From NCBI GenBank assembly GCA_900758315.1, contig CAAERF010000212.1, positions 1-6,291 of the forward strand: a DNA stretch of 6,291 bases. Reading direction: 5' to 3'. A program made the position numbers and the translations under genes. Origin of the DNA: an uncultured Oscillospiraceae bacterium (GTDB taxonomy: Bacteria > Bacillota > Clostridia > Oscillospirales > Oscillospiraceae). Below are positions 1-5,782 of this stretch, in pieces (the first letter of the stretch is position 1; every line of letters begins with the position of its first letter). The notes beneath the pieces are model-generated. The model had not been told where the DNA came from. It made no database searches and saw only the letters and a list, made by a program, of their open reading frames with translations.

Positions 1-618
1 ATGCAGATTCTGACCCTGGTGCAGCAGACAGTGATTTATCGTGTGGCATCGAACTATGGCGGTGAAACCTCCCAGCTCCTTTTAGCGGCGGCGCTCCGGT
101 TCTGGAATTTCTCTTTTGTACCTCTATGGGGTATCAGCCAGGGATTCCAGCCTGCCGCCGGTACAAACTACGGTGCGAAAGACTATGACCGGGTAAAGAC
201 GCTGACCAGAGTTTTCATTATCGCCGCAACGCTGCTGTCGCTGGTGTTCTATATCCCCGCCGAGCTGTTCCCAGAAAAGATTTTGTCCATGTTCCTGACA
301 ACGCCGGGTATCGCCGCATCAGGTTCGACAAACTTCCGTATCATGTTCAGCACCTATATCCTGCAAGGCAGCTTTATGATCGCCGTGACCCTGTTTCAGT
401 CTTTGGGTAAAGCGAAAAAGGCCACCTGGCTTGTGCTGTTCCGTCAGATTATTCTCTTTATCCCGCTTTGTGTGGTTCTGCCAATGATCGGCGGCATGGG
501 TATTCGCGGCGTGTGGCTGGCGATTGCGCTGACCGATGCGATTCTGGTGGCTATTATCGCGTTCATGGTGGCTTATGAGTTCCGCAAACTGCCTGCGACT
601 TCTTCCGTAAATCGGTGA
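1..618 (+). CDS. MATE family efflux transporter, C-terminal part (5' end outside window)
   Basis: This is the C-terminal part (205 residues) of a multidrug and toxin extrusion (MATE) transporter, a cation-coupled inner-membrane efflux pump. Full-length members have about 450 residues, so roughly the first half lies upstream; the ATG at position 1 is probably an internal methionine, since no ribosome binding site can be seen. A conserved MATE signature, GISQGFQPAAGTNYGAKDY, lies at residues about 44-62, followed by a basic stretch and alternating hydrophobic segments (about 70-90, 112-130, 141-165 and 170-192). The QG.QP..G.NYGA pattern is typical of the MepA-like branch. The stop codon (616-618) touches the ribosome binding site of feoA, so the pump is probably co-transcribed with the feo genes. 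The substrate cannot be read from the sequence. Its codon use is visibly more G+C-rich than that of feoA. Confidence 0.9.
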   Translation: MQILTLVQQTVIYRVASNYGGETSQLLLAAALRFWNFSFVPLWGISQGFQPAAGTNYGAKDYDRVKTLTRVFIIAATLLSLVFYIPAELFPEKILSMFLTTPGIAASGSTNFRIMFSTYILQGSFMIAVTLFQSLGKAKKATWLVLFRQIILFIPLCVVLPMIGGMGIRGVWLAIALTDAILVAIIAFMVAYEFRKLPATSSVNR

Positions 619-631
619 GGAGGGAGCGTTC

Positions 632-847
632 ATGTATCTTTGCGATGGAAAAATAGGAAATGAATATAAAGTTGAGGATATTGATCTGCCTGTCAATATA
701 GAAAAGCGTTTGGAGGCCCTTGGGATGACCCGTGGAACCTCTATCGCTGTTCTGAACAGCAAAAGTCGGGGTGTCCTGATTGTGAAAGTCAGGGGAACAC
801 GCTTTGCACTTGGGCGCAATATCACAAAGAATATTTTAGTGGGGTAA
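632..847 (+). CDS. feoA: FeoA domain protein, ferrous iron transport accessory
   Basis: FeoA is a small cytosolic protein with an SH3-like beta-barrel that acts with FeoB in Fe2+ uptake. The 71-residue length is normal for the family. The characteristic core is visible: the LGMTRG turn at residues about 30-35 followed by strands with VLIVKVRGTRFALGRNI, where RG.R.ALGR..A/T..I is the family hallmark. The ATG at 632 is well supported by GGAGG at 619-623, eight bases upstream, which starts right at the stop codon of the MATE gene and suggests translational coupling. feoB starts only six bases after the feoA stop. A SH3-like domain alone could also belong to a DtxR-type regulator, but this protein has no DNA-binding domain and lies directly before feoB. 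The gene is more A+T-rich than the MATE gene upstream. Confidence 0.93.
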   Translation: MYLCDGKIGNEYKVEDIDLPVNIEKRLEALGMTRGTSIAVLNSKSRGVLIVKVRGTRFALGRNITKNILVG

Positions 848-853
848 ATTCCG

Positions 854-2893
854 ATGAGAGAAAATTTGACTATCGGCTTCATCGGAAATCCGAACTGCGG
901 AAAGACAACACTTTTCAATGCTTACACCGGTGCAAATCTGAAAGTGGCAAACTGGCCAGGTGTAACCGTTGAGAAAGTAGAGGGTGCCATTAAAGACCAT
1001 GATCTGAATATTCGACTGGTCGATCTTCCTGGCACTTACAGCCTGACCTCCTACACAATGGAAGAACAGGTATCCAGACAGTTTATACTAAGCGATGAAG
1101 TCGATGTGATTATTGATGTTGCGGACGCTTCCGCTCTGGAGCGAAACCTATACTTAACTTTGCAGCTTTTGGAGCTGGGCAAGCCGGTTGTGCTGGCGCT
1201 GAACATGATGGACATTGTGGAAAAGCGCGGCATGGAGATTGACACACACAGACTGCCGGAAATGCTGGGCATCCCGGTCATTCCAGTTTCAGCCAGAAAA
1301 CGGACAGGACTGGATGTGCTACTTCATGCAGCCGCGCACCATAAAGACTGTAAAGATCCGGAGTGTCTGATTCATCATCATAAATATACTCCAAAACACC
1401 GGCACGACCACCATTCAGAATACGCAATGGTTTACAGTGATGCTATTGAGGACAAGATTGATCTTATCATGGCAGAGCTGAAGCGGAAATATCCGAACCT
1501 GTCCAATTACCGCTGGCACGCCATTAAGCTGCTGGAGCAGGATAAGGAAATCTCTGCACGTTATCCGGTCAATATGCCGGATGTGATCGACCGGAACTAT
1601 GAATCCGACATTATCAATGAGAAGTATGATTTTATCGAGGAAATCATCAGGGAGGTTCTGGTCAATAAGGATCGTCAAGACGCTTTGACGGAAAAGGCAG
1701 ACCGTGTATTGACGCATAAGTTTTGGAGCATCCCGATTTTCCTCGTTGTCATGGCGGCGGTGTTCTTCCTGACCTTTACCATTGGCGATTGGCTGAAAGG
1801 ATTCCTAGAATTAGGAATTGAAAGCCTATCGGCATTGATAAGCGATGGACTGATTGCTGTCGGGGTCAATGAAGTGCTGCGCTCCCTGCTGGTAGACGGC
1901 ATCATCGCCGGTGTGGGCGGTATCCTGACTTTCCTGCCGAACATTTTCATTCTGTTTCTGGCATTGGCTTTTCTGGAGGACAGCGGATATATGGCCCGTG
2001 TTGCGTATGTCATGGAAGGGATTATGAGCAAGCTGGGACTTTCCGGACGGGCATTTATCCCCATGATTTTGGGATTTGGCTGCACTGTTCCGGCAATCAT
2101 GGCTTCACGGTCTTTGGAAAACCGGCGTGACCGTTTTAAGGTCATGTTGATTACGCCCTTTATGAGTTGCAGCGCCCGTCTGCCAATCTACATCTTGTTT
2201 GCCGAGATGTTCTTTCAGGAACGCGCCATGCTCGTGGCCTATTCCATGTACCTGATCGGCCTGGTGGTCGCTATCCTGGTAGCGGCGATCATCCATTTGA
2301 TTGACCGGAGAAAATCGGAAAATTATCTGCTGATTGAGCTGCCGGAATATAAGGCCCCCAGCGCCAGAACTGTGGCAATCTATGTATGGGAAAAGGTAAA
2401 GGACTACCTTACCAAAGCAGGTACTACCATCTTTGTAGCATCTATCCTCATGTGGGTGATCCTGAACTTTGGGCCGCATGGCTATACTACGGAAATGGCA
2501 GACAGCTTCGGGTCTATCCTGGGCCATTGGCTTGTACCGATCTTTGCACCGATTGGACTGGGATTCTGGCAGATAGCGGTTGCTCTGATTGCTGGCATCT
2601 CTGCAAAAGAGGTTGTGGTGTCCAGTTGTGCCGTTCTGTTTGGGATTCCCAATATCAACTCCGGCGCGGGAATGGATACATTGGTCGGCATCCTGGGTGC
2701 AGCCGGTTTTGGACAGCTCAATGCGTTTTGCCTGATGATTTTCTGCCTGCTTTACGTTCCCTGTGCAGCGGCCCTAGCTACAATTCGCAAGGAATCCGGC
2801 AGTACAAGGTGGATGCTGTTCTCGGCCCTGTTCCAGTTGGTTGTGGCCTGGGCTGTTACTTTTGTGGTTTATCGTGTTGGACTTTTGCTGTGA
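854..2893 (+). CDS. feoB: Ferrous iron transport protein B (GTP-dependent Fe2+ transporter)
   Basis: FeoB imports Fe2+ across the inner membrane under control of an N-terminal G domain. At 679 residues it is of normal length for Firmicutes. G-protein motifs are intact: G1 GNPNCGKTT (11-19), switch I NWPGVTVEK (33-41), G3 DLPG (57-60), G4 NMMD (117-120) and G5 SARK (146-149). A His-rich insert with ten His and two Cys follows (158-187), then the helical regulatory domain and a long membrane part from about residue 290. Two Gate-type blocks are visible, GFGCTVPA with Cys410 and MSCSARLP with Cys439; GISAKEVV lies at 581-588. The start follows the feoA stop by six bases, with a modest GGGG (841-844) as binding site, so coupling to feoA is likely. 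No frameshift or missing motif was seen. The His insert is the one unusual part. Confidence 0.97.
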   Translation: MRENLTIGFIGNPNCGKTTLFNAYTGANLKVANWPGVTVEKVEGAIKDHDLNIRLVDLPGTYSLTSYTMEEQVSRQFILSDEVDVIIDVADASALERNLYLTLQLLELGKPVVLALNMMDIVEKRGMEIDTHRLPEMLGIPVIPVSARKRTGLDVLLHAAAHHKDCKDPECLIHHHKYTPKHRHDHHSEYAMVYSDAIEDKIDLIMAELKRKYPNLSNYRWHAIKLLEQDKEISARYPVNMPDVIDRNYESDIINEKYDFIEEIIREVLVNKDRQDALTEKADRVLTHKFWSIPIFLVVMAAVFFLTFTIGDWLKGFLELGIESLSALISDGLIAVGVNEVLRSLLVDGIIAGVGGILTFLPNIFILFLALAFLEDSGYMARVAYVMEGIMSKLGLSGRAFIPMILGFGCTVPAIMASRSLENRRDRFKVMLITPFMSCSARLPIYILFAEMFFQERAMLVAYSMYLIGLVVAILVAAIIHLIDRRKSENYLLIELPEYKAPSARTVAIYVWEKVKDYLTKAGTTIFVASILMWVILNFGPHGYTTEMADSFGSILGHWLVPIFAPIGLGFWQIAVALIAGISAKEVVVSSCAVLFGIPNINSGAGMDTLVGILGAAGFGQLNAFCLMIFCLLYVPCAAALATIRKESGSTRWMLFSALFQLVVAWAVTFVVYRVGLLL

Positions 2894-2902
2894 GGTATGA
2901 AT

Positions 2903-2998
2903 ATGACGTTTGGAAAAGTGCTTCGTTCAGCGGCCATTTTATCAGTGGTCGCATTTGGACTTTGGATTTTGAAAAGAGGATCGGAGACCCAAAGCTAA
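2903..2998 (+). CDS. Small single-pass membrane peptide between feoB and the Cys-rich protein
   Basis: This is a 31-codon open frame starting ten bases after the feoB stop. I do not recognise it as a named family. The peptide has a short N-terminus with Lys5 and Arg8, one hydrophobic segment (residues about 9-23, AAILSVVAFGLWIL) and a basic then polar tail (KRGSETQS). There are two in-frame ATGs, at 2897 and 2903; the only binding site, GAGG at 2892-2895 overlapping the feoB stop, is seven bases from the second and one base from the first, so 2903 is preferred. Position, spacing and membrane character suggest a small accessory of the FeoB complex, analogous in place to FeoC or other Feo-linked peptides, but this is inference. 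It could also be untranslated spacer. Confidence 0.5.
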   Translation: MTFGKVLRSAAILSVVAFGLWILKRGSETQS

Positions 2999-3033
2999 TA
3001 AGTTGTGAGTTTCCAGTCAGAAAGGAGTTTTAG

Positions 3034-3177
3034 ATGCTTGTTACTGGTATAATCCTTATCGGGATTGTTTTCTATGCAATATGGGCTGTGCGAAAAATCC
3101 ATAAGAACCGCAAAAATGGTTCTTGTTGTAGCGGCAGTTGTTCCGGTTGTGTAGGAAAGGAATATTGCAGCAAATAA
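3034..3177 (+). CDS. FeoB-associated Cys-rich membrane protein
   Basis: This 47-residue protein has one N-terminal membrane segment (residues 2-19), a strongly basic linker (RKIHKNRK, 20-27) and a cysteine cluster, CCSGSCSGC at 31-39, with a further Cys45. That architecture is the hallmark of the FeoB-associated Cys-rich membrane protein family, commonly encoded right after feoB in Firmicutes. By the positive-inside rule the Cys tail faces the cytosol, where it could bind or hand over iron leaving FeoB; that role is inferred, as the family's mechanism is not settled. The start is supported by AAAGGAG (3021-3027), six bases before the ATG. It is the last gene of the feo operon, and a terminator follows 12 bases after its stop codon. 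It is too short for most gene finders. Confidence 0.87.
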   Translation: MLVTGIILIGIVFYAIWAVRKIHKNRKNGSCCSGSCSGCVGKEYCSK

Positions 3178-3189
3178 AATCCCGCATAT

Positions 3190-3226
3190 AGCCGATGTTT
3201 TCCGTTTTGGAGGGCATCGGCTTTTT
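3190..3226 (+). terminator. Rho-independent terminator of the MATE-feo operon
   Basis: AGCCGATG (3190-3197) pairs perfectly with CATCGGCT (3215-3222) around a 17-base loop and runs into five T residues (3222-3226). It stands 12 bases after the last feo-operon stop codon and just before the araC promoter. Confidence 0.85.
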
Positions 3227-3233
3227 CGTATAT

Positions 3234-3262
3234 TTGCACATTCGGCAGGGCTGCACTATAAT
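3234..3262 (+). promoter_or_regulatory. Sigma-A type promoter of the AraC regulator gene
   Basis: TTGCAC at 3234-3239 matches the -35 box at five of six positions, a 17-base spacer follows, and TATAAT at 3257-3262 is a perfect -10 box. Transcription should start near 3269, giving a leader of about 45 bases before the chosen start codon at 3315. Confidence 0.75.
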
Positions 3263-3298
3263 AGAATTTGCTTTCTGATTGGATTGCACATCCTGCCG
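3234..3298 (+). repeat. Paired repeats around the araC promoter, possible operator
   Basis: TTGCACAT occurs at 3234-3241, covering the -35 box, and again at 3284-3291 in the leader, 50 bases apart and on the same strand. In addition CGGCAGG (3243-3249, inside the promoter spacer) is the inverted complement of CCTGCCG (3292-3298). Each copy of the octamer is thus followed by one arm of an inverted repeat. Two sites near five helical turns apart fit binding by a dimeric regulator, for example autoregulation by the AraC protein; no binding evidence exists in the sequence itself. Confidence 0.4.
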
Positions 3299-3314
3299 AT
3301 TGGAGCGGTATAAA

Positions 3315-4352
3315 ATGAGAAAAAACTATATAATAAAAGACGCCAGGAGAATCCTGGCAGAACAAATACGAGATAACGGAATGAATACTATGAACAAAAA
3401 CCCTATCACCAATGCTACGGGGTTATCTGCGATTATTCCAAAAGATAATGACGGATATTGCACCGTCTATAAAATGGACTGTGAGGATGGCCTGGGGCTT
3501 ATGACAGTCTATCAGGTTTATCCCGGTATCCAGCTTATTTACAATGATTTTGAAGCAACGAGTTGTTATTGGGACGGAACCATTGATAAGAATGTGCTGG
3601 AGATCAATCATTGCCGGGAAGGGCGTGAAGGGAGCGTATTGCAAAGCGGTTCCTGCCTGTACCTCGGAGAAGGGGATCTTTCCATTCATACAATGGATAA
3701 CTGTGCTTCTGAAATGGCCTTTCCTTTGAGACATTATCGCGGAATCTCAGTAGTGCTTGATCTGGAGCTGGTTTCTCAAAATCCGCCTGGAATCCTCGCC
3801 GAGAGCGGTATTGGTATTGCAGATTTCAAAAACAAATTTTGTGCCGATGGCGCATGCTTTGTCATGCGGGCCAAGGATGAGATTGAGCATATCTTTTCTG
3901 AACTGTATTCCGTACCGGATCGCCTGCAAAAGCCATACTTCATGCTGAAGGTGCAGGAGCTTCTCTTATTCTTGTGTATGGTGGATGTAAATAAAGAAAA
4001 GCAGCGAGAGTTATATACTTCTCCCCAGGTGGAGATTGTACGGGACATTCACAAGCGGCTTATCTCCAACTTGCAGGAACGGCCAACGATTGAGGAACTT
4101 TCCAAAGAGTATCTTATCAATACGGCAACCTTAAAGGATACGTTCAAGGGAGTTTATGGACAGCCCATTGGAACCTATATGAAAGTGTACCGCATGAAAC
4201 AGGCCGCTGCTCTGCTTCGCCAGACACAGGCAACCATAGCAGAAATTGCCAGCCAGGTTGGATATGAGAATCAGAGTAAATTTGCAACAGCATTTCGAGA
4301 TGTCATGAAGATTGCACCGGCTGAATACCGGAAACAAAATAGTGGCGATTGA
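3315..4352 (+). CDS. AraC family transcriptional regulator
   Basis: This is a 345-residue DNA-binding regulator with an N-terminal sensing domain and a C-terminal AraC/XylS domain. The DNA-binding part covers residues about 245-345: first helix-turn-helix around TIEELSKEYLINTATLKDTF (258-277), second around TIAEIASQVGYENQSKFATA (307-326), ending in the typical APAEYRK. The N-terminal half, with INHCREGREGS and LGEGDLSIH, resembles regulators of the PchR/siderophore-linked type, which fits the iron uptake neighbours; this is a family-level resemblance only. The start is chosen at ATG 3315, with GGAG at 3302-3305 nine bases before it. A TTG at 3279 lies too close to the predicted transcript start, and an ATG at 3381 lacks a clear binding site. 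The gene has its own promoter, so it is separate from the feo operon. Its targets are unknown. Confidence 0.93.
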   Translation: MRKNYIIKDARRILAEQIRDNGMNTMNKNPITNATGLSAIIPKDNDGYCTVYKMDCEDGLGLMTVYQVYPGIQLIYNDFEATSCYWDGTIDKNVLEINHCREGREGSVLQSGSCLYLGEGDLSIHTMDNCASEMAFPLRHYRGISVVLDLELVSQNPPGILAESGIGIADFKNKFCADGACFVMRAKDEIEHIFSELYSVPDRLQKPYFMLKVQELLLFLCMVDVNKEKQRELYTSPQVEIVRDIHKRLISNLQERPTIEELSKEYLINTATLKDTFKGVYGQPIGTYMKVYRMKQAAALLRQTQATIAEIASQVGYENQSKFATAFRDVMKIAPAEYRKQNSGD

Positions 4353-4390
4353 TTGGGCTAGGAAAATTTACGTCTACTGCCGGAGGCAAA

Positions 4391-4435
4391 ATAAAACCAG
4401 CAGAAACAAATTGCATTTTGCCCTGCTGGTTTTAT
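4391..4435. terminator. Bidirectional terminator between araC-type gene and convergent XRE gene
   Basis: ATAAAACCAGCAG (4391-4403) and CTGCTGGTTTTAT (4423-4435) form a perfect 13-bp stem with a 19-base loop. The A/T ends give a U-rich tail in both directions, as expected between converging genes. The right arm overlaps the stop codon (4432-4434) of the minus-strand gene. Confidence 0.87.
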
Positions 4436-4800
4436 TCATAATTTTGCGGATCGGAGGATTTGTAACGTCGGCTGATAAACTGCTCCGCCATACAATCCAG
4501 TGTTTTCAAGATAATCTGCCGCTCATCCTCGGTACAGGCCAGAAACTTTCCCATGAAATGCTGTACTTGCTTTTCCTGTTCCGAAGCGTCAGGATAAAAC
4601 AGCTCATTAGCAGAAATGCCTAATCGCTTGATAAAGGATGCCAGTACATCGTAAGACGGATTTTTCCTGCCCTTTTCAATGTCCTGGAGATGACGAAGCC
4701 CTCTGCCGGTTTGATCCGCAAGCTCCTGTTGGGTCAGTCCACATTCTTCTCTTGCATCTCTGAGGCACTGTCCCAAATACACAAATACATCTTCCGGCAT
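4432..4800 (-). CDS. XRE family helix-turn-helix regulator (Tn916 Orf9-like position)
   Basis: This is a 122-residue repressor-type DNA-binding protein. A Cro/C1-like HTH occupies residues about 9-68: LTQQELA (22-28) is the first HTH helix, GLRHLQDIEKG (34-44) contains the recognition helix, and NPSYDVLASFIKRLGISANELF (47-68) closes the domain. The C-terminal half (EDERQIILKTLDCM and onward) is helical and probably dimerises. The start is supported by GAGG (complement of 4810-4813), nine bases upstream. In Tn916-like elements a XRE protein of similar size, Orf9, is transcribed away from the sigma-like orf7 and holds transfer genes down; gene order here is the same, so the same role is inferred. 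No iron-sensing residues are evident. Confidence 0.92.
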   Translation of the reverse strand: MPEDVFVYLGQCLRDAREECGLTQQELADQTGRGLRHLQDIEKGRKNPSYDVLASFIKRLGISANELFYPDASEQEKQVQHFMGKFLACTEDERQIILKTLDCMAEQFISRRYKSSDPQNYE

Positions 4801-4866
4801 GATTGTTCACCTCTATTACATTCTATCGTGCGTAAGGGGAAGTTACCATAACCCAATCACGCGTAT

Positions 4867-4882
4867 TGATATGTGTTTATCA
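4867..4882. promoter_or_regulatory. Possible operator upstream of the XRE gene
   Basis: TGATA (4867-4871) and TATCA (4878-4882) form an inverted repeat with six bases between. It lies 67 bases upstream of the XRE start codon, where an autoregulatory or divergent operator is plausible. The repeat is short and could be chance. Confidence 0.25.
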
Positions 4883-4913
4883 TGCACCTTTGAAAGATAA
4901 AATATACATAAAA

Positions 4914-5011
4914 GCCCTGACGGGAGGCCAATAAAAAAAACGGCCTTTCACGGCAGGGCATATTTCCATTACCGCCCGTGACTGCCGTTTGAGGAGTCTA
5001 CGATGGGCGGT
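4914..5011 (+). promoter_or_regulatory. Candidate attenuator: three overlapping, mutually exclusive hairpins
   Basis: Stem 1 pairs GCCCTG (4914-4919) with CAGGGC (4954-4959), with AGGCC/GGCCT nested inside. Stem 2 pairs ACGGCAG (4950-4956) with CTGCCGT (4982-4988) and shares bases with stem 1. Stem 3 pairs ACCGCCC (4971-4977) with GGGCGGT (5005-5011), crosses stem 2, and is followed by a T-rich stretch (5011-5020). In stem 3 the GAGGAG at 4991-4996 lies in the loop and the ATG at 5003 touches the stem. This order fits an attenuator or translational switch read on the plus strand. The inner A-rich loop reads as T-rich on the other strand, so a minus-strand terminator at 4914-4959 is an alternative. 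Confidence 0.45.
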
Positions 5012-5116
5012 TATTTATTTCAGCAGAATTATGGTTTTCAGGTAGGTGATTACCTAAAAAAATCAATGACCTACCAAAGAGAAATTATACACACGGACAC
5101 GCGCAATCAAGCGTAA
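5003..5116 (+). CDS. Possible 37-residue leader peptide ORF
   Basis: An ATG at 5003, preceded by GAGGAG (4991-4996) with six bases between, opens 37 codons ending in TAA (5114-5116). The peptide begins MGGYLFQQNYGFQVGDYLKK and is hydrophilic, with no membrane segment and no family I recognise. The gene lies wholly within the hairpin-rich leader: its binding site is in the loop of one hairpin, its start at the foot of the same stem, and codons 13-25 span another inverted repeat (5041-5075). This is the arrangement expected of a leader peptide whose translation decides RNA folding. It might equally be chance, as short frames with a decent binding site do occur in A/T-rich spacers. Confidence 0.33.
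   Translation: MGGYLFQQNYGFQVGDYLKKSMTYQREIIHTDTRNQA
5041..5075. repeat. Inverted repeat GGTAGGT / ACCTACC with alternative inner hairpin
   Basis: GGTAGGT (5041-5047) pairs with ACCTACC (5069-5075). An alternative hairpin uses TAGGT (5043-5047) with ACCTA (5052-5056) and is followed by seven A residues, read as T on the minus strand. It may be a repressor operator in DNA or part of the leader RNA fold. Confidence 0.45.
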
Positions 5117-5153
5117 ATAATCCGCACAATCGTACAACATATTATACAAAATG

Positions 5154-5187
5154 CGTCAGACAGCTATTAAGGCCGTCTGACGTTTTT
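5154..5187 (+). terminator. Rho-independent terminator upstream of the sigma-like gene
   Basis: CGTCAGAC (5154-5161) pairs perfectly with GTCTGACG (5175-5182) around a 13-base loop and is followed by five T residues (5183-5187). It ends the hairpin-rich leader and sits 103 bases before the sigma-like gene, so transcripts from upstream must pass it to reach that gene. Confidence 0.82.
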
Positions 5188-5290
5188 CTTTGTCGATTTT
5201 ACGGGAATTTTCCCGAACATCCCCGGTGTCGCTCTCCGCCATAGCCATTTCGGTTGCCCTTTGTCCCTAACAACTGAAATGGAGGAAATT

Positions 5291-5716
5291 ATGACCAAGA
5301 TCAATCTGCGGGAGCAGTATCCCGATTTTTATAAGACCGATTACATTATTGAGGTTCCTGATGAAGTAGCCGCTGTTATGAAAGAGCATGACCGCCTGGA
5401 GGCCGCATACCGCCGCCGTACATATTACCACAAGGCGCATTATTCTCTGGATCGCGGAGACGGAATTGAGTATGATGCCCTTTTCGTTTCCATGACCCCT
5501 TGTGAGCTGTATGAGCGCAAAGTGACGATGGAGCAGCTTCACGCTGCGATTGCCGCTCTGCCGGACAAGCAGGCCAAGCGCATCTATGCTTACTACTTCC
5601 TGGGACTGACAGAATCAGCGATTGCCAAGAGCGAAGGAGTCAGCGTTGCATCGGTCAGCGAATCTATACAGCGCGGCCTTCGGAACATGGAGACTTTCCT
5701 TAAAAATCGTCTGTAA
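5291..5716 (+). CDS. Sigma-70 region 4-like protein (Tn916 Orf7-like)
   Basis: This 141-residue protein ends in a sigma region 4-like HTH: LPDKQAKRIYAYYFLGLTES (90-109) followed by AIAKSEGVSVASVSESIQRG (110-129). The ALP.KQ..RI..YYFLGL opening is standard for sigma-70 region 4. The N-terminal part, rich in Tyr, Arg and His (RRRTYYHKAHYSLDRGDGIEYDALF), is typical of sigma-like proteins on Clostridia conjugative elements; region 2 is absent, so it may not work as an ordinary sigma factor. GGAGG at 5281-5285, five bases before ATG 5291, decides the start over an upstream TTG at 5261. Tn916 Orf7 has nearly the same length and the same place after a divergent XRE gene, and promotes expression of excision and transfer functions; the same role is inferred here. 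Confidence 0.87.
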   Translation: MTKINLREQYPDFYKTDYIIEVPDEVAAVMKEHDRLEAAYRRRTYYHKAHYSLDRGDGIEYDALFVSMTPCELYERKVTMEQLHAAIAALPDKQAKRIYAYYFLGLTESAIAKSEGVSVASVSESIQRGLRNMETFLKNRL

Positions 5717-5782
5717 CGCCCCTGAAAGAAAGGCTCAAAGCCTCACGGTTATTAGAAGGACACGCTATCCTCGTGACCTCAA

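Larger units (their letters stand above)
4801..5290. other. Divergent regulatory region with overlapping hairpins, no confident gene
   Basis: This 490-base gap separates the XRE gene from the sigma-like gene. Next to the XRE start lies an inverted repeat TGATA-6-TATCA (4867-4882). From 4914 to 5075 several inverted repeats share arms and exclude one another: 4914-4919 with 4954-4959, 4926-4930 with 4942-4946, 4950-4956 with 4982-4988, 4971-4977 with 5005-5011, and 5041-5047 with 5069-5075. A short ORF sits inside (5003-5116) and a terminator ends the block (5154-5187). After it there is a 14-base palindrome (5202-5215). A/T-rich -10-like hexamers occur near 4898-4908, but no convincing -35 box, so promoters are not assigned. 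Confidence 0.6.

Noticed and set aside
1..3. ATG at the first base as true start of the MATE gene
   Set aside because: The protein would lack about half of a normal MATE transporter; the window edge simply falls inside the gene.
319..918. Minus-strand frame of 199 codons over MATE and feoA
   Set aside because: It is antisense to two recognised families, with no binding site and no recognisable domain.
2386..3033. Long plus-strand frame overlapping the 3' end of feoB
   Set aside because: It is a frame-shifted reading of feoB codons with Cys/Trp-rich, family-less sequence; the feoB frame is clearly the real one.
3279..3314. TTG start that would add twelve residues to the AraC protein
   Set aside because: It lies only about ten bases after the predicted transcription start and has no binding site, while ATG 3315 has GGAG at good spacing.
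4312..4623. Plus-strand frame covering the araC-XRE junction
   Set aside because: It reads through the terminator stem and is antisense to the well supported XRE gene.
4866..4909. Promoter with TTGATA as -35 and a downstream A/T-rich -10
   Set aside because: No spacing between 16 and 18 bases gives a plausible -10 hexamer after TTGATA, so I did not assign it.
5261..5290. TTG start that would add ten residues to the sigma-like protein
   Set aside because: GGAGG directly upstream of ATG 5291 decides the later start, and the earlier frame lacks a binding site.
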